Positions 1 to 12,000 of a stretch of DNA of 64,000 nt are shown here, in pieces (the first letter of the stretch is position 1; every line of letters starts with the position of its first letter). The position numbers and the translations under genes were made by a program. Source of the stretch: Escarpia spicata (Eukaryota > Annelida > Polychaeta > Sabellida > Siboglinidae); NCBI GenBank assembly GCA_963995525.1, contig OZ023214.1:19220667-19284666 (forward strand). Direction: 5' to 3'. The notes below the pieces were generated by a model. The model was not told the DNA's origin, did not search any database, and was given only the letters and a program-made list of their open reading frames with translations.

Positions 1-92
1 GACAGTTTATAATTTTATGTACACAAAATATCCTTGAAACATATTGTGTGATTCGTGACACTTGACAAAATGTATGGGCTCAATTGAAAATA

Positions 93-98
93 TTTATT
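93..98 (-). terminator. Poly(A) signal for the CxxC/FPFL gene
   Basis: AATAAA on the minus strand, about 100 bases downstream of the predicted stop codon and in the expected orientation. Confidence 0.4.
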
Positions 99-197
99 AC
101 AGAAAACTTCTATGAAATACGGGAGTAATGCAGAATTTGGATTCAAATAATTATGATGAAAACATAAATGAATTTGGATACAAAGTTATTTATGTTT

Positions 198-404
198 CTA
201 TGATGTATGACCCAAGATTGCAACATATGGCACTGATGAGACTGTGATGACTCTAGACAGAGGAGTAGGCCCTACCCCCCATGTTCTCAGGTCACCTGGG
301 GCCTCCTGCCTCAGGCAACTGTTGCTAAATGAACCTAATGAGGCTAGATGAAAGGAGGAAGGATGCTCCCAGGTGGAGTCTACAGGCACAGTTACTGAAT
401 GACT
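198..404 (-). CDS. Candidate terminal exon of the CxxC/FPFL protein
   Basis: This exon would add 68 residues. A pyrimidine-flanked TTCCCAG acceptor precedes it, phase 0 agrees with exon 2, and the frame ends in TAG. It contains no recognisable domain, so it rests on splice-site and frame agreement only. An alternative is read-through of exon 2 to the TAG at 887, which would end the protein three codons after the donor. Confidence 0.5.
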   Translation of the reverse strand, partial: SHSVTVPVDSTWEHPSSFHLASLGSFSNSCLRQEAPGDLRTWGVGPTPLSRVITVSSVPYVAILGHTS

Positions 405-3400
405 CTGGGAATTGGCACTTGGAACTGAGCCGGAGAAATAGCAACACCATTCATGGTTGATCTGTTAGCGAACATTACTGTTTATTGTTACGGCTGCGGG
501 TATGCGAAAAGGGGCGTAAATGAACAAATCTTGTCAAGCTGGCATAGAAAGACAAACAAGACAGTGGTATTGTTGATAAGAAAACCCTTGAAATACAATT
601 AAATTACTGTGCTATTAATCGGATATAACCAGTTAACAATTTTACATGAATTACAATAGAACCCAACCCTGCTACAAATGATCTCACCGCCATCAGATAA
701 AAAAATCTCAAACATACCGTACTACCAGGGAAGATATTTTACATTTTTATGAAGTGAGGGCGAAATGATGCGACTCAATGGGTCACAGAAATCATGCCAA
801 CCAACTATTGGGAGGCCCCCACCCAATAAATACACCACTGCACACCATAGCCATTGACGGCAGAAGGAAGCCTACTGGCTACTGCACTAACTCACCTGTG
901 TATCTTCCACAGATGTTTCCGTGCGGACTTCCTCCTTCACTTTCTTCTCGCTATTCCCCATCTTCCCTTTGCAGCTGAGACAGATGAGGATCCCTTTCTC
1001 CCCGACGAGCACCACCTCCCTGTAACTGAGGATATCCTGCCCACCTTCGATGTCATCAGCACACATGTGTGTAATACAGTCCCGTGTGATCGAACCTCGA
1101 CAGAGGATACAGAAGAACGCGCTGCTGTGATACTTGCGAGTGTGGCGGTCTTCACGAGAGAGCTGTTCGTAGAGATTCCACTGCCACAGCAGGTTGTAGT
1201 AGCAGTAGAGACATGTATCTACCCAACCATGGCGTGACAGCCGTCGCGACTTTTTAGCGCCCCGAATCTGAGCGAGAAATGGAAAGAATGGTGCCGGCAC
1301 TTGATCCGATGAGTTGCCGATGTTGTGACTCGACAGTCGGTATCTCCTACCTGTTGTACAGTGATAACCGCACAGAAAGCAGTACGTTTCTTTCTCTTTC
1401 TGGATAATTTGGTCAGTAGATGCCTTGCTGGCATCGCTGTTTTCACTGTTGGTTTTTACAGGTTCAACAGATCCATTTGCAACGTTACTGGCTGAAGTAG
1501 ACTTGCTCAGGTGTGGATCATTGTTGGAATCTGTTTGTAGGAATGGGGCCTTGTATCCCATTCCAGGAAGCATCCCCATGGTATACATGTCGGATGATAG
1601 CAATACCTGCGCTGACAGTGGAGGTGCAATCGCCAAAAGCCCCGTTGAAGCAGTGGGTTGTTGAAGAGGCAAGGACTGTGCGATCGGGCCAGGTGGAGAC
1701 ACATTGATGTTGAGCGTTTGTAGTTTCTTTTTGCGTGCGTTTTGAGTCGACTCCACAGAATCATTATCGGTTGTGTCTGCAAGAGGCCGCAACACGAATC
1801 TACGCTCTTCCATCGCAACGCCCTCTACCTGCAATATGAATAGAAAGCACATCTTAACAAAACAAAACTCACACCTAACAGATCTATGCATTGTAAAACC
1901 ACCAATAAGATGGTATATAGACTATAGAGGTGCATAACAAAATGACTCAGTAAGTCATTAGTTTTTCATTGATCAATTCGAAAATCACAGTGATTATAAA
2001 TGCAACTTGTCAATAGTAAACTGACATTTAACATGGGTTCACTCTAACTTTTTTGTTTAACCAAGTGCACTAATTTGTCAATCAGTTGGCTAAATGACTA
2101 ATGTATTGATTGAATCATATATAATTATCATACTATCCATTTTAAAATTAAATACTCTCACACTGTCGTCATTAATAATTTTTACTATCTTGTTTTGAAC
2201 TTTTAACCTAGTACCTAGACAATGTTTCAAACGAGGCGTGTACATGGAAACAAATTCAAACAATACGTGCGATCAATCACTGTAAGGATGTGGGACCATT
2301 TCAAATATGAGTCAGGTGACAGAACTTGAGCATTGCCTTAGATGACCGTGACTGACATACCTGGTATGCCTGCCACTGACGCTGCAGGTAACTGTAGCAG
2401 GCCCGACATGATGACACCCGCCCATCTCCATCAACAGGCCTGGCACCAGGTGGACACTTCAACTGTCGTATGAACGGGAAGTACATACTGTGCTTGCTGT
2501 TTTGTTCCGGTTGTCTCGTGTAGAGCAGCTTTGTTGCATTGCGATGACACATTTGGCTGCATAAATGGCACAGCTCGCTGTGCTTTCCCGCAGACAAGCC
2601 CCTGGGTGTTTTCTTCAACCTTCCAGCCATTTTCAAATTTATAAATTTTGCGATGGGAATGTCGTTTATTTGGTATATTCGCTCCGATTCAGGCACATTA
2701 TTTGCACGGTATGATTTCCACTGCCGACTTAGTGTCTTGCGACACCCACTGCACACCCGTGTCAGGCCTTGTCGGTTCAGAGACATGGAGCCATCTGGTG
2801 GTAAAATATTTTCCAAGAATGGGAAGTATGGTTCGTCGTCCGCATACTTACGAGAGTATATGAACCTGAATAGTGATGATGAATGTTCCTGTGCACATAC
2901 AAAACATATCATGGTTGCATCAGACGGTTGTATCTTAGATGCTCTTTCGCTTGCATGAGGCTTGGGTTTATTCGACGGCACTGATAAATCCAACACACCC
3001 TCGTCTACACTCGGCAAAGCATTCACTGGGGTGACTGGATGCCGTCCATGTGAAGACGTACTTGACCCTGTCGGGGAGGCCAGACCGTCCTTGCAAGTAA
3101 TACCGCTGTTGGAGCTACTGACAAACCCGTACTCGGTTGCAGTGCCGTCACTGGGGTGGTACAACAAACCCATGACCTGGGCGGCATATTCACCCTGCAG
3201 CTGCATCTGTGCACCTGTGAAGGGGCCGTTATCGTGCCGTTTCAGCCAGTACAAACGCTTGATGACAGGTGTCTTCGTGCGCTCGAATGACTCCCATTGC
3301 TGACTGAGGAATGCAAAGCAGATACTGCACGCGTCCACACACCCCTCGCACGTCGGTAGGCGGGCTCCCTTCGGCCGCTCGTGGCTCTCCAGGAACGGGA

Positions 3401-3491
3401 AGTACGAGCCCTTCTCTCGCGCCTTCATGTGAATCGTCGCTCCGTTCGCTCCTTCGATGCCACACACGTAGCAGACGAGTTTGTTGAACAT
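198..3491 (-). CDS. Multi-module CxxC/FPFL zinc-binding protein, three exons, likely nuclear
   Basis: Exons on the minus strand are 3491-2361, 1828-896 and 404-198. The donors read CAG|GTATGT and CAG|GTGAGT, the acceptors TTGCAG| and TTCCCAG|, and both introns are phase 0, so the joined frame is open for 756 residues. Residues 7-66, 196-258, 308-373 and 527-594 each follow CxxC, a spacer, [YF]FPF[LI], a spacer, CxxC, then QW. A fifth, degenerate unit (C617/C620 and C660/C663) lacks FPF. Paired CxxC motifs imply structural zinc. Residues 166-170 read VLDLS, a variant of the PxDLS motif that recruits the CtBP corepressor, so a chromatin or transcription role is plausible. I do not recognise the family by name. 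Residues 400-525 are low-complexity linker. The start is the first ATG before module 1. An AATAAA lies about 100 bases past the stop. The short last exon is the least certain part. Confidence 0.8.
896..1828 (-). CDS. Exon 2 of the CxxC/FPFL protein (modules 4-5)
   Basis: This exon codes for residues 378-688. It begins right after a TATTGCAG acceptor and ends in a CAG|GTGAGT donor, both phase 0. The first half is a Ser/Pro/Asn-rich linker with a basic patch (ARKKK). The second half holds module 4 (C527, C530, FFPFL 558-562, C583, C586, WQW) and the degenerate module 5. Confidence 0.8.
2361..3491 (-). CDS. Exon 1 of the CxxC/FPFL protein (modules 1-3, VLDLS motif)
   Basis: This exon codes for residues 1-377, including three of the zinc modules and the CtBP-type motif. 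After the donor the open frame would run only about 20 more codons before a stop, and the CAG|GTATGT donor directly after RQWQAYQ is strong, so splicing here is preferred. Module 1 carries an extra CxxC pair (C48/C51 beside C55/C58) and is followed by a conserved-looking stretch containing RLYWLKR and FTGAQM that the other modules lack. Confidence 0.85.
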
Positions 3492-3932
3492 GATGGATGG
3501 CAGCGAACGCGCGCGTCTCTCAGCAAACGGCTAATCACTGAATCAGAAGACACTACTAACTAGAAAGGCAGCAACTGCGGCTCTAAGTTACCGACACGTT
3601 AAAACACTAGATCCGGCTTCATCACTGTGTCTATGCAGTACATTCCAGTCAACGACTTGAAGTCTTGATTCATGCTCAAGCGGCAGAGTGAATGAACGAG
3701 AACTATGATAGTATGAATAAGTCAGTCGAGCTTAGCCGGGGCCCCGGGGAGCAACAAATATACTTGTCCAAGTGCGAAAGGTGCGCAAATAATGTGCAAA
3801 ACCCGCACAATCGCATCGACGTAGAAGCCGATCAACAGACTGTCTGTCGCAGCGCCGTGAACAGGCGGTCACAAATTTCAGTTAGCTAAAACACCATCCG
3901 CACCGTCTACGACAAGTCCAGCACGCTTCTAT

Positions 3933-3943
3933 CGCCATCTTGG
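3933..3943 (-). promoter_or_regulatory. YY1-like site, possible start region of the CxxC/FPFL gene
   Basis: On the minus strand this reads CCAAGATGGCG, the core YY1 consensus, which in animal promoters is often found just downstream of transcription start. It lies about 440 bases upstream of the ATG in a GC-richer stretch (about 3720-4050). No TATA box is visible on this strand. Confidence 0.35.
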
Positions 3944-3991
3944 ACCAGCTGTCCACATATCCCGGCGTTCAGCGCGCGTCAGCCCGCCGTT

Positions 3992-5760
3992 TGTAAACAG
4001 TACCTGCGCCGCTAGGCGGTTGCCGGAACCGCAGCCCATTTCTGCCAAAAAAATATACCAACAAGCAACGTAGTATTTTGAAAAGAGAATTGGATTTACG
4101 ACTTTAGAACATCATATCCGCTTAAATTATTAATGACCGACTGGTGACGTGTAAACGAGAGAACGAAATTCGGTTTAAGTTGGCCTATTTTCTTTTGTAA
4201 CCTATGTTTTTATTAATAATAAAGACCCAAAAAGTGTGTCAATAAAATGTCGGCAGTGTATTAACTGTTGCAAAATCTTACCAGCCTTTGTCACAATAAT
4301 AAGTTTGTAAAATAACACGTATTACGCATTTATCTGTATGGTGGCGCCACTATTTACCTACATGTTTCAGAAAGCAAATTTCGGTGCCCGTGGTGAGGCG
4401 CCATCGGTATCGTTTGTCGTTTTCACGTTCACAGAATACCCCCAAATTTAGGGAAGTGGATGCATTTTTTTGGTGTAATTGGAGGTTTTTGGAGAGCCTG
4501 AAGGTATTTTTTTCGGGGAGCCTCAAAGGGAGGGTGCCATTGGAGGTTTTTGGATTTGATTTTGGGCGCCTCTAAGGGGGATGCAATTGGACATTTTTGG
4601 AGAGTGAAAGTGTAGATCTATATTAGTACCTTCGTGTGCAATGTTAAATTAATAAAGATTACAATAACTTGTTATGGTGGAATTGCATAGACATGTTTGG
4701 ATAATTGTAGAAGTACCTTCTACTGGTTCCACAGCACGTATTTCCATAAAATATGACTTGTATTCTAGTATTTGACTTCACCCTCTTTGGTTCTAACTTA
4801 GGTCCTATGTTGGAAGAGTAGCGCCGGGTGGCGGTAGTCACATTCTTTCTTGGTTCTGTCTATTTGTACGGCGGAAGTCCTCCTGATCGACGGAGGAGCA
4901 TTCATTCCACGTGTCAGCTTGACGTCATCCACACCCGTTGCTTTGAGACGTCGAATGGTAGGTTTGCATAGGCGGATCCAAGGGGTCTGGGGGCACTTAC
5001 CCCCTGGACCTTTGTAATTTTGCGTGTTCGTAGACCTTTTCGAATTGGTCCACGTGACCGTACCCCCTAGACCGTTTGAAATTAAATGTGCCTTCATTCA
5101 GGTTATAATAAGGTGAAGTTACGCCGACGCGGCGGCAAAAAATTGAAAACATGAAAATACTCATGGGAGACTGCAATGCGAAAATTATATGAAATAAGTC
5201 AAATAACACGGGATATGAAGAAGTCATAGACACGAACTCGGCACGATAGACGAGAACGGCGCGATATTTGCAGGCCTGTGCGCAGTCAACAGACTGATAC
5301 TTGGAAGTAGAGTATTACCACACAGAATAATCTAAAAGGCAACCTGGATATCACCATACCATATAACCGAGAATCAGATTGATCATATATGTATAGGATA
5401 GCCTTTCACTTTCATAGATGTATCAATTGTTACCCGCTTATTTAACTATTAACAAACACAGCGAACTTCAGAGTAGACCGTAGGGCCAAAACCTCGATAC
5501 TAAACTATCTTAGTAAAACGGTTCTTCTTTGGTTTCGGGGAATATCACACTTAATAATGTTAAGCAGGAAATGAAATTAGTCAAGTACAAATACGTCCAT
5601 TAATGTTGGGATGCGTATTTCTTGCAGAGCCTCGTTTCTGGTCACATTGTGGAGAGAGCTTGGGATCGGATGCAAGCTTCTGCTTGGACATTGGCACTAC
5701 TCCCCATATCAATGTTCACGCATGCGTGTAGGTGGGTCTTGCGTGTACATCGTCACGGTG
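3992..5760. other. Intergenic DNA without a supported gene
   Basis: AT-rich and lacking a convincing coding frame. It contains a GGTGGCGCCAC palindrome (about 4340), a copy of the GGTGCAAAT/AGCCTC repeat (about 4450-4620), and a stretch at about 4960-5070 containing GGCGGATCCAAGGGG that resembles the end of a hAT-type MITE. The minus-strand frame at 4798-5097 crosses that MITE-like piece and is not supported as a gene. Confidence 0.5.
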
Positions 5761-5761
5761 A

Positions 5762-5795
5762 TGACGTAGGTGCATACGACGTCACACGGTATAAA
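5762..5795 (+). promoter_or_regulatory. CRE-like sites plus TATA box upstream of the axonemal-type gene
   Basis: TGACGTAG (5762) and the palindromic CGACGTCA (about 5777-5784) are followed by TATAAA at 5790-5795, some 75 bases before the ATG at 5871. A CRE next to a TATA box is a common layout for male-germline genes driven by CREM, which fits the predicted product. Assignment is from motifs only. Confidence 0.4.
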
Positions 5796-5870
5796 CGCCA
5801 AATATCGTTAAGGTCACAACAAGAGTGAAAGTAGTGGAATGAGATAACGTAATAGAAGAGACGACCCAAT

Positions 5871-6124
5871 ATGCTTCGTATACCGCCGTACAACCGGACC
5901 TATGAGACGTCCAATGTCGTCGAGTATAAGTCGCACGGGGTCATCGACGTCCCGGAGCGCTTCCCCAACGTCCCGCGCTTCGAGCTGCAGCTGGCACGAC
6001 CCATACGAGCCTTGCACCCGCGCATGCGGCCGCACTCTCCCGACTACAACGTCGTGCCGAGAATGGTGCGCTGTGATGCGGGTCTCGGGGTGGGCTTCGG
6101 CATCAACCGACCGGATGTAACGAA
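5871..6124 (+). CDS. Exon 1 of the axonemal-type gene
   Basis: Codes for 84 residues plus two bases and ends at GAA|GTGAGC. An in-frame TAG sits six codons upstream of the ATG, so this ATG is the likely initiator. The base composition is clearly GC-richer than the surrounding introns. Confidence 0.7.
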
Positions 6125-6353
6125 GTGAGCACGGCGTCCTCCTCTCTTCCCCGTCGAATAGAACGGGTAGTGTCTAGTAGTTCGAGCGAACATGCAAGAA
6201 CGCCAGCCCGCAAGCATGCACACGCAAGCGCAAACTGGCACGTAAACGTGCACGTACAAACCACATATGCACACACGGGCACGCATACGCTGACGAACGT
6301 GCACATACACGCACGCACGTATGTACTCATACACACACAAGCGCGCGCACGCG

Positions 6354-6386
<33 letters not shown>

Positions 6387-9032
6387 GCACGCACGCACGC
6401 ACACACACACACGTGATACAATTATGACACAACAGTTTATTGTTTAACAATGTGGATGACGAGTCAACACGTTTTTTGACTAATCGTACCAGCCATAGAA
6501 ACATAAAGTACAACCATAGGCTTGTATTTATAAGCGCCTTGGGCGAAGGGACGTACTTTTATCAAGCACAATTCCTTTCATATAAGAATCAACCGTGAAC
6601 ACTGAACTCGCTTTGACTGAAGCTGCAAAGTTCTTCCGTATATATCTCGGAAATATCAATGTTGTGGTTTTGAGCAACTGAGTAATGGTCATGTCATACA
6701 CACACCGATACATTCTCGAAAGACCTGTTTAGAAGTTAACGCAATGGTGCCCCTGAGCGCCTCTACATGCTACGGTTGGCCCGCCAGGATCCAGCCGCCG
6801 AAGGACATCGTAAAGAAGGCTCCTCCGCTGAAGATCGGGCCGCACCCACAGACACCGATGCGTTACCCGAACAACTTCCTGAGTCGCTTGTACGAGGATG
6901 ACGGCAAACCGCCGCTCTTCGAGTACGGTTATGTGCCCCGGTCTCGCCGGGACATGGTCGACATACTCGCCCACCACCGCAGTCACTCGACGTCCACCCG
7001 AGACATGACGGAGGAGGGCAAGCTGCCGCTAGAGCCGGTGTGTGTGGCCGATCTTCACTTCCGGTTCCGCCTCAGCCGTCGCCAACACCACCACCACCGA
7101 AAGCACCGCAAACACAACCGCCACCATCACCACCATCATCACAATCACCACCTTCAACATCATCGCTAATACCATCACCGCTAACACCACCATCATCACA
7201 ACCACCACCGCCAACATCATCGCTAACACCATCATCATCACAACCACCTCCGCCAACACCATCGCGCAACACCACCGCTAGCACCACGACCAGTACCATC
7301 GCCAACACTATCGTCATCACCACAACCACCACTAACACCACCACGGCTGCCGCCACCGTCAACAAAACCTCGATTTGCACCCCTTGAGGCTCGCCACAAA
7401 AAAAACACTTCCAGGCGCATTATAATCATAAAATTACATCCAAAAATGCACCCCATTCCCTAAATATTGCTAATCCTATCTCCACCCCCTCCTCCAAAAG
7501 TACTGAGGGCTGAGCCCCCCAAACTCCTAGTCTCGCTTAACCGACTCTCGCCTGGCTGCGTGACTTCGCCAGAACGATAGTCTGGCTCTGAATGGCCCTT
7601 TTGAATTTTATGCCATGTGAGCTGCCACCTAGTGAATATGCATGTGATTAAAAGGCACTAAACTACGACAAAAGTTTAATGTCGGTTTATTTTGTTTGTG
7701 ACTTGTATCAGTATAAGTTTAATGTTGAATAGTTGTTATAGTGTAGTAGTATTTGATCAAAAGTGTATCCTGATTGAATTTGTTATTTCAGAGCCAATCA
7801 TCGTCTCTACTCGAATCTGGGGTAAAGCCCCCTACCGGTAACAATGGCTGGAGCTTAATAATTCAGGCCGTTGTCGCGCTTACATTTATCCGAGCGTTAC
7901 ATTTTATCCGGGTGATGTTTATGTGCATATGTAAGGCATAATATTTGGCACCAGTAGATCACATAGTGATAAATAATATCCAGTAGTTAAATATGTTTCG
8001 TTTGTTGTCGTAATACGAGCGTTATAGCTAGAGTACATAATTATAATTTGCTATTTCAGATTTGTGATCAAGTAAAGGGGTAACGTGACGTGTGCGTAGA
8101 GAGGAAACTGTTTTACGACAGAAATTGTTTGTCTGTGGGAAGCAAACATTTTATAATTTGTGTATATATATAGACATATATATAACTATATACATAGACA
8201 TATAAACATACATAACGCCCAAATAAATGAAAATGCGACAGTCGTAGCTGGTGCTAAATACATTTCCCTAGATACGCGCACGCTCAGAAACGTCACCCGG
8301 ATAAAATTTAACGCCCGGATAAATGTAAGCGCGACACCGTTGTGACGGGCCAATGCTGCCACCTCACGGCGGCTGGATAATCGAGGCTACCATACCCCTC
8401 GATTCCTACGTTTGAGATTAAGGATGTTCTTGCAGCGGCCAGAGCCGACGACGACGAGGGAGGTGGAGCCTGACCGGGCCGCCGACCGCTGGAAGCGATA
8501 CAACCCGAGGACGGAAGAGTGGCAGCTGTGTAGTCATGAGTGGGACCGTGCGCAGGCGCGACCGATGATCGGCCGCAGTCGGGATCTATTTGAACCGCGA
8601 GCGTTGATCCAAGACCGTGTCATGGTCTCAAGGTGGCGCCACATGTTTCACTACTGTCGGTCATCAAGAGCAGGGGCAATGGGAAACATATATAATTAAT
8701 ATCATACAATGCAGGCCCGTGACATGTTTGGTTTTATTTTGGGTGGGGCCTTCCTTGATATGCAACTGCAGGCTCACAAAAACTGCCAATTGCACCCTCT
8801 GAAGACCTGTAACTGCAACCCTATTGTGACCTCCAACTGCACCCCTTGACGCTTACAAAAAAACCTCCAATTGCATCCCGATCGGAATACTTTTACGCAC
8901 ACACACGCGCACACATTTTTATTTTAGCATCTAGTCAACACGCCATTTTAATATGTGAAGCCCTTTGATTGGTATTTACTTATTTAAAAACGTTATATTA
9001 AGAAAGGAATTGTTATTATTATTACAAATGTA

Positions 9033-9084
<52 letters not shown>

Positions 9085-12000
9085 CATAAGTGCGCACGTA
9101 AGCTAGTAATTTATTTATAGTTTATATCACTGTAAACGTCACCACAGGGTTATGCCGGTATAGCAAGAACACTGCTAAAATGAAGACCCAGCCAGTGGCA
9201 ATGTCACCCGTCACGTGGCCCCAAGCTAAGAGCAAACACGTCATATTTTTAATAACGTTCGCTAGTTTTAGTGAGTCCGCAACGTGTTTATTATTTTTCT
9301 TCATGGGATCATTTAATCATCCAGATTTCTAACGAAGGGAACCCAGAGAGAAGAAATGTCATGCGCAGGCTGGTTACAAATCATCACCGTCAACTTGTGA
9401 GCTTCTCACCATTATATAAGGCAAACAGCAGCGAACTCGCACTCACTGTCGTTGCAGGGAACATCCAAAAATGAAACCGGAATTCCAGATGATCCGCGAC
9501 TTGATTGCAACTGACGAGCTGCCACAACCTTTGTAAGTATGATCTAACACCGACCAGACCGGCAGTCTCCTCAAGAACTCGGCAGCCGCCAACAATAGTC
9601 ATTCATTGTAAACAGAATATTTAACAAGATTTAACAAGATTGCCATCCAAAAAATTTACTCTAGATGGCAGGTGGACAAAGAAGCCTTTTGGCTTATCGA
9701 GAGTCCAACACTTTTTATCTACGTGTATCCCGCCCTTTTAAGATATGTGTCAATTTTATTTTTAAACATTCACGCTACCAGCACCAACACAATCGGGAGA
9801 TAATCTGTTCCATTCATTGACAGTCCTTTGTGAGAATTTAGTTTAGCGCCGTGGTACAGTGGCTAGCGCTTTGGACTTTCAACCGAGAAAACCCGGGTTC
9901 GAATACTATGCGGTGGTGTCGAACCTTGGGCAAATTCGTTCGCTATACCTTGCTCCAGTTCACTCAGCTGTATGAATGAGTACCTAGACAGTGGTGGATA
10001 TTTGTGTACGAATTAGTCTTCGCGCATTAAGTGCGGTGTGGCTGGATTTTTCCCAGAGAAGTCGAGATGGTGTTCGATTGAACAGGTCTGCCAGGGATTA
10101 AAGTGTAAAGCGCTTCGAGCAGTCCTGGAGGACTGGATACTGCGCTTTATAGGAACTTACCTTTACCTTTAAATTTAGAACTTTGTTATATATAATATGC
10201 ACTGCTCCTTTACTAATGTAACTTCATGTCCTCTGGTCCTTCTATCTTTCTTAACTGAGAAAACATATTTCTGTCAATATTTGTATAACCATTCAATATC
10301 TTAAACACTTCTATCTGATCTCCTCTCAATCTCCTGGTCTCTAGTGTTGTTAAACCACATTTTTAGGCGTATTTCGTAACTAAGATCCCTCAGTTGTGGT
10401 ATCTTTTTAGTTGCTCTCCTCTGTTCTCTTTCTAGCATATATATGTCTTTCCTGCAATATGACCTCCACGCTTAAATACAATATTCTAAATGAGGCCTAA
10501 CTATTGTTTTGTACAGCGGTATTATTAGCTCTTTTTCCTTATATGTTTCGCCTAATTAATCCAAGGATTTGATTTCCCTTTGAAGCTGCAATTCCGCACT
10601 GCTCTGAAACCTTCATATCAGCACTAATGGTTAACCCTAAGTCCTTTTCTTTTACAGTAGTACTTAGTACAGAGCCTTACATTGTATGTTGTACTATTCG
10701 TTCCCATGTCCTGTGTAGAGGCATTTACATTTCCCAAAATTGAACAACATTTGCAATTTTTCAGACCATTTTATCAACCAATCAAGATCATATTGTACAT
10801 GCTGTCTATCTCCATCACGTTTAATCCTCCTAAACAATGCTTTATCATCCGCAAACTTTAACACCTTGCTTGTTATATCATCGTCCAAATAGTTGATATA
10901 TATTATGAATAATATAGGTCCCAGTAGTGATCCCTGTGGTACCCCACTCAAAACTGATTTCCAGTTTGAAGCTTCTGACGTTAAACTCACTAGTCTGTAG
11001 TTCTCTGACTTGTTTCTCGAACCTTTTTTAAATAACGGTATAATGTTTGTTTCTTTCCATTCTAAAAGAACCACTCCATCTTCTAATGAGTTGAAAACTG
11101 TTGCAAGTCGTACGCTAATTTGTTCTACAATTTATAATAGTAGTTTGGGCGGAATCCCATCCACTCCAGGTGATTTATTATCCTTCATAGCCCTAATTTC
11201 TTAGCTACCATTTCCGGGGTTACAATTAATTGTCCTAAATAGTCTGATTCTGCCCCCTTGAACTTAGCCTCTGGTACTGGCAGTATATATTTCATCGTTT
11301 TGTTCGGACATAATTTGTGTTTCCACAGTAAGACTATTTTTTATTTGCTTGCCAGTGATGCTTAAACAAATCAGGTGTGATTTAATCACTCACAATGCTG
11401 TTCATTGTTTTTGTTGTGCTCCGTTTTAAGCATTTACGTTTCATTTATTTCTACCACTTCTCTCAGTCACCATCATGTCCTATCTCCACCCTCTGTATCA
11501 GTCGTCATGTCCTATCTCCACCCTCTGTATCAGTCGTCATGTCCTATCTCCACTCTCTGTATCAGTCGTCATGTCCTATCTCCACCCTCTGTATCAGTCA
11601 TCATGCCCTATCTCCACTCTCTGTATCAGTCATCATGTCCTATCTCCACCCTCTGTATCAGTCGTCATGTCCTATCTCCACCCTCTGTATCAGTCATCAT
11701 GTCCTATCTCCACCCTCTGTATCAGTCGTCATGTCCTATCTCCACCCTCTGTATCAATCATCATGTCCTATCTCCACCCTCTCTATTAGTCATCATGTCC
11801 TATCTCCACCCTCTGCATCAGTCATCATGTCCTATCTCCACTCTCTGTATCAGTCATCATGTCTTATCTCCACCCTCTGTATCAGTCAGCATGTCCACAA
11901 AATTTCCCAGTTATCACGCACCATTGTCTGTCTCCAGTGAGAAACCTATCCTGAACTACGCCGGTTACGTGCCCCGGCTCTGCGTGGACACGGTACTAGA

